A DNA stretch of 64,000 nt from Alicyclobacillus suci (GTDB lineage Bacteria; Bacillota; Bacilli; Alicyclobacillales; Alicyclobacillaceae): the NCBI RefSeq assembly GCF_017329615.1, contig NZ_JAFMTW010000010.1, positions 33,953 through 97,952 on the forward strand. Direction: 5' to 3'. This document shows positions 1 to 9,110 of this stretch, piece after piece (the first letter of the stretch is position 1; each line of letters opens with the position of its first letter). The notes beneath the pieces were generated by a model that did no database searches, was not told where the DNA came from, and saw only the letters and a program-made list of their open reading frames with translations. Made by a program: the position numbers and the translations under genes.

Positions 1-2622
1 AGCGATGTCGGTCACGCGCCTGCCGCCGCGTTCCAGCAACAAACGTTCAAGCGGCTCCGCCGACTCGTAAAACAGACACGCGATGTCTCCTTGCGAAAGC
101 GTCTCTAACGCGTACACCAAGGCGTCCGTCTCCGAAAGAATCGTCCGGACCGATTTTTGCGGTACCACTTGGCGCAACGTCTGTACCATGATATGGGCCA
201 CTTCGCCGTCTCGACGCCCTCGCTTGTCTGCATCTTCTTTGACAATAAACGCGTCGAACATCGGAGCAAGTGCCTGCGCTGACTCGATAATCACCGAATC
301 TGCCCGGTCCCCAGGCACCCCCACGATGCCGTACAACTGCCGATGTGGCAGTTGATTCACCCACTCGCCAATGCCCCGAAATCCGGCCGCATTGTGCGCA
401 TAGTCCAAAATCACGTGGAAACCACCAGGCATCTGATAAATCATACAGCGCCCACGATTCGCTTCAGGTTGAAACCGCTGCAACGTCAACGTCACGGAGC
501 GGCGCGACAGCCCTATTGCGCGCAGCGCTGCCGCCGCCAATAACGCATTCTCGACGTGAAAACCAATCGTCCCCCGCATTGTGATGGGGATATCGGCAAC
601 GGCTATCAGTCGGCGCTTCATCGCGCCATTCGCCTCCACAATATAGCCGCCCTCGACATAAAGTGCCGTCCCGCCTGTGGCTAAATGACGCCCAACCACC
701 GGGTTGTCCGAACGGGAGGATATGAGAACCAGGTTCGATTGTAGACGCGACATCAAGGCGACTAGGTGTTCGTTGTCAGCATTAAGCACAACGGTTCCCT
801 CGGGATGCACACACTCTGCAACCAATGACTTCACATGCACTAAATCCTCAATCGTGTCGATGTTATCCTGACCAATGTGATCTAACGAAATATTTGTCAT
901 CACCGCGACGTCGGCCTTGTCGTACGCCAGACCGCCGCGCATAATTCCCCCACGCGCCGTCTCTAACACAGCGACCTCGACGTCCGGGTTAGACAAAATG
1001 AGTTGCGCACTGCGCGGCCCAGTCGTGTCCCCACGTTGAATCAACTCATCGTTGAGATAAACGCCGCCGGTGGTCGTGTACCCGACGGCTTTCCCCTCCT
1101 GCTGCATCCCGTACGCGATGAGTCGCGTCGTCGTCGTTTTTCCATTTGTACCGGTCACCGAAATAATCGGGATTCTGCCATTGTGTCCATGCGGGTACAA
1201 CGATTCAACGATGTAATCCGCCACGTCAATCGACATCCCGTGGGACGGATGTTGATGCATCCGAATCCCTGGCGCTGCATTCACCTCGATGACCGCACAA
1301 TTGTCTGGAGTCGCTGGCTCGTTCAATTCCTTTACGACCATATCGACGCCACAGACGTCGAGTCCAATCAAACGCGCACTGCGCTCCGCTAACCGCTTAT
1401 AGCTGGGGTGAATTTGCCGCGTGATATCAGTTGCCTCTCCACCCGTGGACAGATTGGCACTTTCTCGCAACAAGACGCGCTGGCCAGCCTCTGGAACGGT
1501 CGTGAGCGCAATCCCTGCCTTCTCCAAGGTCGCCTCAACGACGTCGTCCACGTGCAATTTGGTCAACGGTAGCTCATGTCCGTCACCGCGGCGCGGATCT
1601 TCGTTCGCCAAGTCAATCAACTCCGCGACGGTGTGTACCCCATCGCCCACAACATGTGCGGGATGACGCTGCGACACGGCTACACAGGACCCTGCGACCA
1701 CGAGCAGCCGAACATTTTCACCAGGGACATACGATTCGACAAGTACCTCATCGGCATACATCCGCGCGATCTCGTACGCTTCAGCTGCCTCCGCTTCCGC
1801 AGAGATGTTGAGGCTCACCCCTTGCCCCTGTCGCCCATCGAATGGCTTGACGACGACAGATTTCCCCAGCTCTCGAAACAACTGCAAAGCGTCCTCTAAT
1901 GATTCCGCCACCCCCCCGTAGGGCACCGGAATTCCGCCTTCCCGGAGAATTTCCTTGGTCAGCTGTTTGTTCGATGCAATGTCCACAGCTACGCAAGAAG
2001 TCTGGTCGGTAATGGTCGCCGATATGCGCTTTTTATGTACGCCATACCCGAGTTCCAGAAGACTTCCATCGCCAATTCGGCGTACGGGAATCTGCCGCCT
2101 CCTGCACGCATCGACAATTGCTTGCGTACTGGGTCCCAATTGCGTTTCGGCCACAATTCGCTTGGCCTGCGAAACTGCTGCCTGCACCCGCTCGTCCAAA
2201 CCGTCGCGTCGCCCTTGAGTCAAACGGACGACGATTTCTAACGCCTCATGAAGCAGATACTTTTGTGCGGCAAACGACTTACACTCCATCACGATGTCAT
2301 AGATACCTGGGCCATCGGCATATACAGTCTTGCCATAGTGGACATCTAAGTCAGCTAACGTCGCCAACTCAATCGTCACATGCTCGACAATGTGCCCAAA
2401 GTACGTTCCGCCGTGGAGTCGTTCGACAAAGCCGCCAGGCTCCCCTTTAGCACAATGATGCTCACAAAGCCCCGGCAACAGTTCCAGAAGCGATTCGGTG
2501 AAACCGGGGAAATCAAAACTTTCTTTTTCCGTATAGGATTCCAAATGAACACGTGCAACCAAAATTGGTTTGTACAAGTAAACGTTCGGGCCGGCAATAT
2601 GGCGAACCGATACGATGTTCAT
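1..2622 (-). CDS. cphA: Cyanophycin synthetase, 3' end outside window
   Basis: Non-ribosomal synthesis of the storage polymer multi-L-arginyl-poly-L-aspartate from ATP, Asp and Arg. 874 codons are visible from the ATG at 2622 and the frame is still open at base 1; CphA proteins are about 870-900 residues, so only a short C-terminus is missing. Order seen: N-terminal domain, ATP-grasp region around residues 220-450 (KPFDGRQGQGVSL near 254, EVNAAPGIRMH near 447), then a Mur-ligase-like domain whose P-loop TGTNGKTTTT lies near residue 488. The ATG overlaps the cphB stop in an ATGA, so the two genes are translationally coupled in the order cphB-cphA. Minus-strand reading was done by hand; identification is confident because both ligase domains are present in the diagnostic order. 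Confidence 0.93.
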   Translation of the reverse strand, partial: MNIVSVRHIAGPNVYLYKPILVARVHLESYTEKESFDFPGFTESLLELLPGLCEHHCAKGEPGGFVERLHGGTYFGHIVEHVTIELATLADLDVHYGKTVYADGPGIYDIVMECKSFAAQKYLLHEALEIVVRLTQGRRDGLDERVQAAVSQAKRIVAETQLGPSTQAIVDACRRRQIPVRRIGDGSLLELGYGVHKKRISATITDQTSCVAVDIASNKQLTKEILREGGIPVPYGGVAESLEDALQLFRELGKSVVVKPFDGRQGQGVSLNISAEAEAAEAYEIARMYADEVLVESYVPGENVRLLVVAGSCVAVSQRHPAHVVGDGVHTVAELIDLANEDPRRGDGHELPLTKLHVDDVVEATLEKAGIALTTVPEAGQRVLLRESANLSTGGEATDITRQIHPSYKRLAERSARLIGLDVCGVDMVVKELNEPATPDNCAVIEVNAAPGIRMHQHPSHGMSIDVADYIVESLYPHGHNGRIPIISVTGTNGKTTTTRLIAYGMQQEGKAVGYTTTGGVYLNDELIQRGDTTGPRSAQLILSNPDVEVAVLETARGGIMRGGLAYDKADVAVMTNISLDHIGQDNIDTIEDLVHVKSLVAECVHPEGTVVLNADNEHLVALMSRLQSNLVLISSRSDNPVVGRHLATGGTALYVEGGYIVEANGAMKRRLIAVADIPITMRGTIGFHVENALLAAAALRAIGLSRRSVTLTLQRFQPEANRGRCMIYQMPGGFHVILDYAHNAAGFRGIGEWVNQLPHRQLYGIVGVPGDRADSVIIESAQALAPMFDAFIVKEDADKRGRRDGEVAHIMVQTLRQVVPQKSVRTILSETDALVYALETLSQGDIACLFYESAEPLERLLLERGGRRVTDIA

Positions 2623-3461
2623 GAGGACAGCTCCTTGTTGTGTTTACGGACCCAATCTTGAAAGTCCGGAATCGGTTTTCGCTCTCTCAACTCAAAACCG
2701 CACCCCTCGGGTAGCGTGTGCAATTTCACGTCACAAAGGGCAAGCGATTCATCCCTGCTGACGCTATCGAGATTGGAGTAAGTCACACTCCCTGCATCGA
2801 CAATGCTGACAGCGCCTTCGCCAATGACCTCAAGAACATGGTTTTGAACAATGACCGCGGTGTTCTCATCAATACCAAGACCCAGATGATGTGGATACTG
2901 GGCCACTGCCGACAAAAGTCGTCCAAGTCGACCGCGTTGAGCGAAATGTTGGTCTATCACGACGCCGTCGAGAAACTCCATACCTGGTGCCATATCGACA
3001 ATACTAACCCGCGGATTCGTCTCTGCCTCACCTTCGACAATCATGGTGCTCGACATCATCGAAGCGCCGGCGCTCGTACCACCCAATGTCACGCCGCGAT
3101 GAGCCGCTTCATGCAAGGCTGCATCGACGCGCGTTCCGCCGAGCAATTTGGTGATGCGCAACTGATCTCCGCCAGTGAAGTAAATGCAGGACGCGTTTTC
3201 AATCATCTTGACCGCACTATCCAAATTAGCCGCATCTCGTTTGGAGACGTCAAACGTGCGAACATCGCCGACGCCGATGCGCTCAAACACTTCGATATAT
3301 TCCGCGCCAACTTCAACCGGCAACTCTGTAGCCACAGTAATGACGAGCACACGGGCATTTTTTCCGCCACCTAGCTCCACAAAGCGCCGTAGGATTCTGC
3401 ATTCGCCCTTCTTGTCTTCAGCCCCGCCCACAATGACTAAGGGGCCAATTTGGCCTGCCAA
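2619..3461 (-). CDS. cphB: Cyanophycinase (peptidase family S51)
   Basis: Hydrolyses cyanophycin to beta-Asp-Arg dipeptides in the cytoplasm. About 280 residues from the chosen start, the usual length. The nucleophile elbow GGTSAGAS puts the catalytic Ser near residue 130; GGAEDKKGE near the N-terminus, FTGGDQ and DQHFAQRGRLGRL are family signatures. The frame is open to a GTG at 3491, but that codon has no ribosome-binding site, whereas a TTG at 3461 sits 7 bases after GGGAGG, so TTG is preferred. It is the first gene of a cphB-cphA pair (overlap ATGA). Having synthetase and degradative enzyme on one transcript implies cyclic storage and mobilisation of nitrogen; linkage to sspF, veg and yabG is noted as context only. 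Confidence 0.93.
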   Translation of the reverse strand: MAGQIGPLVIVGGAEDKKGECRILRRFVELGGGKNARVLVITVATELPVEVGAEYIEVFERIGVGDVRTFDVSKRDAANLDSAVKMIENASCIYFTGGDQLRITKLLGGTRVDAALHEAAHRGVTLGGTSAGASMMSSTMIVEGEAETNPRVSIVDMAPGMEFLDGVVIDQHFAQRGRLGRLLSAVAQYPHHLGLGIDENTAVIVQNHVLEVIGEGAVSIVDAGSVTYSNLDSVSRDESLALCDVKLHTLPEGCGFELRERKPIPDFQDWVRKHNKELSS

Positions 3462-3629
3462 GTGGTTCCCTCCCTGACTCCACGCATTCACGTCTAGAGT
3501 AAAAAATACACGGCTATGATTTCCCAGAACGCGTCTGTCTATGCGGTCGGCTTCATATTTTTGGTTCGATTGAACCTCGGTTGAACCTCATTCAGGAGCC
3601 TCATACGAACTTCCTATATCCACTACAGG

Positions 3630-3653
3630 CAGGCTGAGGATATCCTCAGCCTG
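3630..3653. repeat. 24-bp perfect palindrome between cphB and sspF
   Basis: The arms CAGGCTGAGGAT / ATCCTCAGCCTG form an uninterrupted palindrome just downstream of the sspF stop (3659) on the minus strand. It could fold as the stem of an sspF terminator, though no T-run follows, or be a dimeric protein site. The rest of 3462-3658 holds a small inverted repeat GGTTC-gatt-GAACC (3563-3576) and a repeated TTGAACCTC, with no gene. Confidence 0.6.
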
Positions 3654-3658
3654 TGCCG

Positions 3659-3844
3659 TCATCCTGTTGTGTGGTTGGATTTCGCCATAGCTTGTTCAGC
3701 AATTTCCAAGGCACGTTTCACCATGTTCCCTGCATCGCGCGCTCGAATGCCACCCCAGCCCTCTTGTGCGACTGTGTCATAGAATCCAAGGTCTTTTGCA
3801 AGTTCCACTTTGAACGCCTCTGACATTGTCCTGCGTCTCGCCAT
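3659..3844 (-). CDS. sspF: Small acid-soluble spore protein, alpha/beta type (SspF-like)
   Basis: 61 residues. DNA-binding spore protein that coats the chromosome in the dormant spore and supplies amino acids on germination. The segment [12 protein letters not shown] followed by [16 protein letters not shown] matches SspF closely, including the Glu-Leu-Ala-like germination-protease region. Position next to veg matches B. subtilis (veg-sspF). Upstream on the minus strand, CATGCTA (3888-3882) with GTATT about 16 bases before it resembles a forespore sigma-G promoter; this is by eye. A 24-bp palindrome follows the stop. Confidence 0.93.
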   Translation of the reverse strand: MARRRTMSEAFKVELAKDLGFYDTVAQEGWGGIRARDAGNMVKRALEIAEQAMAKSNHTTG

Positions 3845-4003
3845 GCCGTTCGCCCCCTATCACAGTGATGACGACAAAACGTAGCATGCGCGAAGAAATT
3901 TTCAAATACGCTGTCAAACCTTGTCTAATTGGAATAATTATGTAGAAAAAACGGACAACGGAGGAAGTAAAGGAGGAAATCGAAGGAAATTTAATCATAA
4001 AGA

Positions 4004-4023
4004 AAGAGGCGTTTCCGCCTCTT
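4004..4023 (-). terminator. Intrinsic terminator after veg
   Basis: Minus-strand hairpin AAGAGGCG-gaaa-CGCCTCTT followed by T-rich sequence, about 30 bases after the veg stop. It separates veg from the sspF promoter region; 3845-4003 otherwise holds no gene. Confidence 0.75.
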
Positions 4024-4053
4024 CGTCTATCCCATATCCAAGTTCCCGCTTTG

Positions 4054-4329
4054 TTACTGTTCGACTGCAAACTTCGACGTGTTGCCGTCTTCCGTACAAA
4101 GCATGAGCTCTACTGTTTCCGTCAAGACATCCGCATAGCTGTACGAAACACGTTCGAACGACCCATCGGGTGGATCTAACTTCACAACAAATACCGATGG
4201 ATAAGTCTCTTCCAAGACTCCGAAGCGTTCAACTGTCTTTCTTCTGCCCCCGTTGGCGCGGAGTAGCACGCGTTCGCCGATGAGTCCGTCTAGACTCTTT
4301 TTAATTTCGTGGAGCGCATTTTTTGCCAA
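4054..4329 (-). CDS. veg: Veg family protein
   Basis: 91 residues from the TTG at 4329, which is preceded by GAGGTG at a 7-base distance; the frame is open further upstream but without a binding site. The core [13 protein letters not shown] and [14 protein letters not shown] is almost identical to B. subtilis Veg. In B. subtilis Veg is made at high level in growth, affects spore outgrowth and stimulates biofilm genes by countering SinR; the biochemical role is unsettled. Sits between yabG and sspF exactly as in Bacillus. Confidence 0.92.
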   Translation of the reverse strand: MAKNALHEIKKSLDGLIGERVLLRANGGRRKTVERFGVLEETYPSVFVVKLDPPDGSFERVSYSYADVLTETVELMLCTEDGNTSKFAVEQ

Positions 4330-4465
4330 CACACACCACCTCTTTCCGTGCATCAGTATAGCACGAAAAAAGCAGTCCTGTCAACACAAGGAGAATAATT
4401 ATATCAGCGCATGAATTTTATTGTCAATGGGTATTTTATAACCTTTTTCATTCCTTTGAGGCGCC

Positions 4466-5326
4466 TTAGTAGGTTGACTTCGGCACCCCCAAACGGTATT
4501 TCCCGCGGGACTCCAATCCACCAATCCCGTCTGTCCCCGTGTACGTCGACTTGACCGCCTCGTACAAATCCACCGTCTCGTGAATCGGGGTAAAAGCGAT
4601 TTTTTCAGCAATAAACACCGGATCGAGCGCGTGAATCATAATGCGCTGCGGAGAACTCGCAAAGTTAGCGCCTGCATCTAAAATCGCCTCAAAATGCGAT
4701 TGACAGGCGCCCGCGATAATGACGAGGTCATCCATATTTCGCGCGTGCTTACGCGCATTTGCCACCGTCCGCACGAAGTTGTGTGAGTTGCGGTAGTTCT
4801 GAATGTCCGCCCAGTCCTTGCCCTTCCGAATGACCCCATCATGTCCCGTAATAATTAAAATGTCTGGCTCATACTGTTGCAGAAGAGAATTGACCAAGCT
4901 GGGCATTTGCGCTTCCGGTACATGTTGTCCGATCGCCCGGATACCGAGTTCACGATACATTGTCATGCATTTTTTCAGGTACGTTCCATCACCATCTAGG
5001 TGAAGAACCCGACCGGGCCGCTCAAAAAAATCCGGGTTGGCTTGGAAGCGACTTTCCCGACGCAGCGCACGCTTTTCATGTTCCATTGCGCGACGCGACT
5101 GAATTAGCCGAAGACACTCGCCTTCGACCTGTGTGCGAGCGGCTTCGAATTGGCGCAGTTCATCGTCACTGACCTGTTCCAGGTCTTCATACGGGGCGTC
5201 GGCCATCAAACGGACATCAAGGCCTTTCAAAATGGCCGTCTCGGACGCGTCATCCAATTCGACGATGACGAAACAGACGTCCTTCCCGTATGATTTTCGC
5301 GTGACCATGTCGCCTATTCTCCACAT
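4466..5326 (-). CDS. yabG: Sporulation-specific peptidase YabG
   Basis: 286 residues from the ATG at 5326, which follows a strong GGAGGAGGGG element; an upstream extension in frame to 5365 lacks one. YabG (peptidase family U57) is a sigma-K-dependent cysteine protease that trims coat proteins such as SpoIVA and SafA and promotes their cross-linking. Visible family traits: N-terminal MWRIGDMVTRKSYGKD, central ILIITGHDGV and IIAGACQSHFEAILDAG segments holding the candidate His and Cys. Neighbours veg and sspF downstream match Bacillus gene order. 4330-4465 is AT-rich and shows no gene. Confidence 0.93.
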   Translation of the reverse strand: MWRIGDMVTRKSYGKDVCFVIVELDDASETAILKGLDVRLMADAPYEDLEQVSDDELRQFEAARTQVEGECLRLIQSRRAMEHEKRALRRESRFQANPDFFERPGRVLHLDGDGTYLKKCMTMYRELGIRAIGQHVPEAQMPSLVNSLLQQYEPDILIITGHDGVIRKGKDWADIQNYRNSHNFVRTVANARKHARNMDDLVIIAGACQSHFEAILDAGANFASSPQRIMIHALDPVFIAEKIAFTPIHETVDLYEAVKSTYTGTDGIGGLESRGKYRLGVPKSTY

Positions 5327-5408
5327 GAAACCACCCCTCCTCCGAGGCTCATCTGCCCTTACCATATGTCACGTACCCGCCTTTGTGACAAACGTGGAGT
5401 GATTTGCG

Positions 5409-6257
5409 GTGAACAAGCCAGTCTACGCGATTATCGGTGTGAAAGACGAAGCGCTCAGCATTGAGAATGTCCTACGACAGCTCTGGCGCAGCAAAGTGGC
5501 AGGGGCGATGGTCATCTGCAACGGCTGCACAGACGAAAGTTACGAGCGCACACAGGCGATAGCCCGCACTTCGCCATATCCTATCTGCGCGACCTCCATC
5601 CCCTCTCCACTCGGCCACGATGTGGCCCGCGCAGTCGGCACCTACGCGTTGTTGCGGCGACTGCCCGTGGGCGCAGAGGCCCTGTGTCTGTACATTGATG
5701 GCGATTGGTCAGGGGCGTTTGGCCCAGCCTTACACGACTTCATCACCTTCGGAATCGAGCGCGACGCCGACGTCTTATCGTTATCCAGAACGTGCCTTGT
5801 CGACGACGCGATGCGCACTGCAGCGACATCCTGGCAACAGGCGCTCACGCTGCAACAAGTGGTGCCTGTCGACGCACTCCCGTTCATGGTGCCAATGCTT
5901 GTGCACACGCGCCTGTTTCACCAGTTGTCGCCCCTCCTGCTCGCTCATCCAGGCGTCTTTATCGCACGTTGTGCAATGTTGCAAAGCATTTCCTGGCACA
6001 CGTTCGACGTTTGGGACCAGCGATTGACCGGCCACCGCAGTCGCAATCGTCAGCACGCACAAGCGATGCGGGCGCGCATCGCGTTGGATGGGCACACAGC
6101 GCACGCCATTTTGAGCGGGCGGCGGTGCAAAAACACCCCATCCCCAAGTGGCATTCCCCCCCGCAACTTCGCCGCCCTGCTCAGTTGCGCGGCACAAGCC
6201 ACATGGCCTCTGCCGCGCACGAAAAGAGTGCGCGCCCCGAAAACCTACCGTGGTTAG
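5409..6257 (+). CDS. Glycosyltransferase-like protein, specificity unknown
   Basis: 282 residues, GTG start at 5409 with GGAGTG upstream. The N-terminal half looks like a GT-A nucleotide-sugar fold: VYAIIGVKDE start, VICNGCTDESYERT after the second strand, LYIDGDWSG in the place of a DxD-type metal motif (here DGD). The C-terminal third is rich in Arg/His and has no recognisable domain. It stands alone on the plus strand between yabG and ykuK, both minus, and its 3' end overlaps the end of ykuK by a few bases. No substrate can be read from context; a spore-envelope polysaccharide role is only a guess from the neighbouring yabG. Confidence 0.6.
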   Translation: MNKPVYAIIGVKDEALSIENVLRQLWRSKVAGAMVICNGCTDESYERTQAIARTSPYPICATSIPSPLGHDVARAVGTYALLRRLPVGAEALCLYIDGDWSGAFGPALHDFITFGIERDADVLSLSRTCLVDDAMRTAATSWQQALTLQQVVPVDALPFMVPMLVHTRLFHQLSPLLLAHPGVFIARCAMLQSISWHTFDVWDQRLTGHRSRNRQHAQAMRARIALDGHTAHAILSGRRCKNTPSPSGIPPRNFAALLSCAAQATWPLPRTKRVRAPKTYRG

Positions 6258-6775
6258 TGCTTCGTATATCGATCCGCCACCGTCGAAGCCCCGTACGAGT
6301 CCGGCTTGATACGCACTTCGTAGCCACTTGCTTCAATCCAGGCGACAATCTCGCGAATCCACTGTTTGGTCTCGCCTCGTTCGCCCATATCCAGATGGAC
6401 TTCGACGTGCCATTCATCGTAACGCGCAGGAAAATAAGGGGTGGAAAACGTTTCTGGCTGGCTGAAGTTCTGCAATTGCTCCATCAACTGGCCGCTTGTT
6501 TGGAGGGACAGCGCAGCTTCGGTAAACATTCGCTGACGAAGAGAGGTGAGGTGTTCGTGAATGGATTTGTGGACGAAGTAACGCGCGCCCTTTCCTGCTC
6601 GATGAAGGATGATGGCCGTCACAAACGTCGCCACAGAACCATTTCCATGCAATTGCGAGTCAGTGCCGACGACCAACTTGTAGTCCGCGTCGGCATGCAT
6701 ACTTCGTTCTCTCAGGATGTCGTATGCAACATCCTCCAGGCTGAGCATGCCACGCGTCGGGCTTAAGAACAACAC
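6254..6775 (-). CDS. ykuK: YkuK family (DUF458) RNase H-like protein
   Basis: About 173 residues from the GTG at 6775, which lies 7 bases after a run of G (GGGGGG); an upstream ATG at 6799 is weaker. The family has a ribonuclease H-like fold; the first catalytic-type segment is KLVVGTDSQLHG. Further matches to B. subtilis YkuK are FLSPTRG at the N-terminus and HRAGKGARYFVHK. Function is not established. It is preceded by the rsmA-side terminator, so it probably has its own promoter within 6776-6830. Confidence 0.85.
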   Translation of the reverse strand: MLFLSPTRGMLSLEDVAYDILRERSMHADADYKLVVGTDSQLHGNGSVATFVTAIILHRAGKGARYFVHKSIHEHLTSLRQRMFTEAALSLQTSGQLMEQLQNFSQPETFSTPYFPARYDEWHVEVHLDMGERGETKQWIREIVAWIEASGYEVRIKPDSYGASTVADRYTKH

Positions 6776-6830
6776 GTCCAATCCCCCCCTGTCTGACATT
6801 AGTATATTCCAACTTGTCAGATTTAGAGAA

Positions 6831-6864
6831 GGCGCAGGGCGGGGTGCCCACCCGCGCCTGCGCC
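6831..6864 (-). terminator. GC-rich hairpin after rsmA
   Basis: Minus-strand stem GGCGCAGG-CG-GGGT / ACCC-CG-CCCTGCGCC followed by TTCTCT. It lies between the rsmA stop and the ykuK start and probably ends the metG-tatD-rnmV-rsmA transcript; the T-tract is weak. Confidence 0.55.
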
Positions 6865-6897
6865 AGAGAGACGTCTGATTCCCTTAGCTGATTCCCC

Positions 6898-7764
6898 TTA
6901 CGTCCGCGGGTACTGGTTCGCAAGCGCCGCAAATTGTGCAATAGAGAGCGTCTCCGCCCGCGCATCCGGTTGGATACCAGCCGCCTCAATCCACGCTCGG
7001 CACGCATCCTTGCCGACCGAAAGACTATTGGATAACGCGTTTAAGAGTGTTTTGCGACGCGTGGAAAACGCCGCTCTCACCACGCGAAAGAACCACGTTT
7101 CATCCTCGACAAAGACATCGGCCCGCTGCGTGCAGTCGAGTAGGACGACAGCCGAGTCCACGCCAGGCTGTGGTGCAAACGCCGCTGGCGGAACCGTAAA
7201 CAGCCGCGTCGCCCGGGACCGGTACTGAATCCCCACAGACAACACGCCGTACGCCTTGCCACCAGGTTGCGCGACCATCCTGTCGGCCACCTCTTTTTGC
7301 ACCATGACGATTGCGCGTTCCATCGGCAAATTCGACTCCAGCACCTGAAACAAAATGGGTGTCGTAATGTAGTACGGCAGGTTGGCCGCAAAACACAACC
7401 TGCGATTTTCAGTTAAATACGGTTTGAGGAGCGCACAGAGATCAAGTTCTAAGACATCTGCGAACTTCACCTCGACATTCGGGTAAGGTGCAAGCGCCTC
7501 GGCAAGCACGGGTCGCAGCGTCTCATCCTTTTCAACAGCAATGACCTGGGCCGCTCGCTCTGCGAGTTGTGCCGTCAGCGCCCCAGCCCCGGGACCGACT
7601 TCCAACACCAGTGTCTCATCATCTGCGCCAAGTGCGTCCGTGATGCGCGAGAGGACGTTACGGTCGACAAGGAAGTTCTGACCAAATTGCTTTTTCGTGT
7701 GAAAGTCGTGCTTCGCCAGCAAATCCCGCATGGTTGGACCCGGGTGGCGTTGTTCAGCCGTCAT
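6898..7764 (-). CDS. rsmA: 16S rRNA dimethyladenosine transferase RsmA (KsgA)
   Basis: 288 residues. Dimethylates A1518 and A1519 of 16S rRNA using S-adenosylmethionine, a late check in 30S assembly. SAM-binding motif LEVGPGAGALTAQL and catalytic motif NLPYYITTP are intact, and the N-terminal KKQFGQNFL is typical. Its start overlaps the end of rnmV by about 11 bases, giving a tatD-rnmV-rsmA string of overlapping genes like Bacillus yabD-rnmV-ksgA (the yabE gene is absent here). Confidence 0.97.
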   Translation of the reverse strand: MTAEQRHPGPTMRDLLAKHDFHTKKQFGQNFLVDRNVLSRITDALGADDETLVLEVGPGAGALTAQLAERAAQVIAVEKDETLRPVLAEALAPYPNVEVKFADVLELDLCALLKPYLTENRRLCFAANLPYYITTPILFQVLESNLPMERAIVMVQKEVADRMVAQPGGKAYGVLSVGIQYRSRATRLFTVPPAAFAPQPGVDSAVVLLDCTQRADVFVEDETWFFRVVRAAFSTRRKTLLNALSNSLSVGKDACRAWIEAAGIQPDARAETLSIAQFAALANQYPRT

Positions 7765-8335
7765 CTCGTTCTAACCTCTCTAAAGCTTGACGCCACTCCT
7801 CGCGAGTGACGCCAAGCGTATTCAGCTTGTTCAAAAACGCCTTCGCATTCCCATAGCCAATGCCCAATTGGTCGCCAATCACCATCCGCCGCACGGAGGC
7901 CTCAGGACAAGCAAGCAACCTCGCGGACAACAAATCTTCCTGCGTAAACTCCACGCGGTTTTCCAATCGCGTTGGCGCAACTTGTCCCCGCGCGCGCAGG
8001 AGCGCTTCGCGCACCGCCCTAGCGTCGGCGTGTTCCACGCCTAAGCCCTGACGGTTGACGGCCTGACGCCGAGCGACGTGCGCGTGGCTGCATCCTGGCA
8101 CTGCGCGGTCAATCCGCCTTCGAATACGCTCGCCAGCGCCGTCTGGGTCGGTCAGCACGATGACGCCTCTGGTGCGCACCGCGCGACGGAGGACGTCCAT
8201 TGTCCGCTGGCCAATTCGGTCGCCGCCGAGGACGAGCACGTCTGCTTTGACGGCGACATCCACGACCTGTTTATCGTGAATCCCTTCCACCACTACAATC
8301 TCATGAATAACCGGGCGCTGGACATCCTCATTCAT
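7754..8335 (-). CDS. rnmV: Ribonuclease M5
   Basis: 193 residues from the ATG at 8335. Matures the 5S rRNA precursor by double cleavage, with help from ribosomal protein L18 in Bacillus. TOPRIM motifs are seen: VVVEGIHDKQVV (catalytic Glu) and LTDPDGAGERIR (DxD). The C-terminal third is more divergent. An in-frame extension upstream to 8368 lies inside tatD and is not needed. Overlaps tatD by 8 bases. Confidence 0.95.
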   Translation of the reverse strand: MNEDVQRPVIHEIVVVEGIHDKQVVDVAVKADVLVLGGDRIGQRTMDVLRRAVRTRGVIVLTDPDGAGERIRRRIDRAVPGCSHAHVARRQAVNRQGLGVEHADARAVREALLRARGQVAPTRLENRVEFTQEDLLSARLLACPEASVRRMVIGDQLGIGYGNAKAFLNKLNTLGVTREEWRQALERLERDDG

Positions 8336-9110
8336 TCGGTACGACCCCTCGAAACAACGCCAGCGCATTCTTTGTGGTCAGCGCCGCAATCGTGTCGACG
8401 CCGACGCCGCGAACTTGAGCAACCTGCTCTGCCACCAGCCGCACACGAGCTGGCTCGTTGCGCTTGCCGCGAAACGGGTGCGGCGACAAATAAGGGCTGT
8501 CCGTCTCCACAAGCAACCGGTCATCCGGAATTTGCGCAGCCACTTGACGCACATCCTCCGCCTTCTTAAACGTGACAGGCCCTCCGAACGAAATGTAGAA
8601 TCCAAGCGCCATGCAGGCTTTTGCCACGTCCAACGTCTCATTGAAGCAGTGCATGACGCCGCCCACTTCATCCACACCGGAGTCTTGCAACAACTGAACG
8701 ATATCTTGTGTCGATTCGCGATTGTGGATGATGACAGGTTGTTTCACCCGCTTGGCGATCTCGATTTGCCGCCGCAGCACAGCCGCCTGTTCCGGCCGCG
8801 GTGCTGCGTCCCAATAATAATCCAACCCGATTTCACCGATAGCGACGACCTTCTCGTGCAAGGCCAGTCGTTCCACCTCGTCAAAATCTGACGCTGGCAC
8901 ATCTTTCGCCGCCTCTGGGTGAATCCCGACGGCGGCATACACCCCTTCATGCTGCTCCGCAATCGCGATGGCTCGACGCGCACTCTGAACGTCCACCGCC
9001 GGGACGACCACGTAGGAAACGCCTGCGCTATGCGCGCGTTCGAGAACGGCAGCGAGATCATCCGCAAACTGGTCGTCCATCAGATGGCAGTGCGTATCAA
9101 ACAAGGTCAC
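8328..9110 (-). CDS. tatD: TatD family metal-dependent hydrolase
   Basis: 260 residues (Bacillus YabD). TatD-family enzymes are 3'-exo-deoxyribonucleases or related hydrolases with a TIM-barrel metal site. Metal ligands visible: FDTHCHL at the N-terminus, EIGLDYYWD (Glu), VIIHNRES (His), MHCFNE (His) and VETDSPYLSP (Asp). GTG start overlaps the metG stop (GTGA), so it is co-translated with metG. Confidence 0.94.
   Translation of the reverse strand: MTLFDTHCHLMDDQFADDLAAVLERAHSAGVSYVVVPAVDVQSARRAIAIAEQHEGVYAAVGIHPEAAKDVPASDFDEVERLALHEKVVAIGEIGLDYYWDAAPRPEQAAVLRRQIEIAKRVKQPVIIHNRESTQDIVQLLQDSGVDEVGGVMHCFNETLDVAKACMALGFYISFGGPVTFKKAEDVRQVAAQIPDDRLLVETDSPYLSPHPFRGKRNEPARVRLVAEQVAQVRGVGVDTIAALTTKNALALFRGVVPNE

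Noticed and set aside
5705..6766. 353-codon plus frame across the transferase and ykuK
   Set aside because: Shadow of two real genes on both strands; Arg/His-rich composition typical of an off-frame reading.
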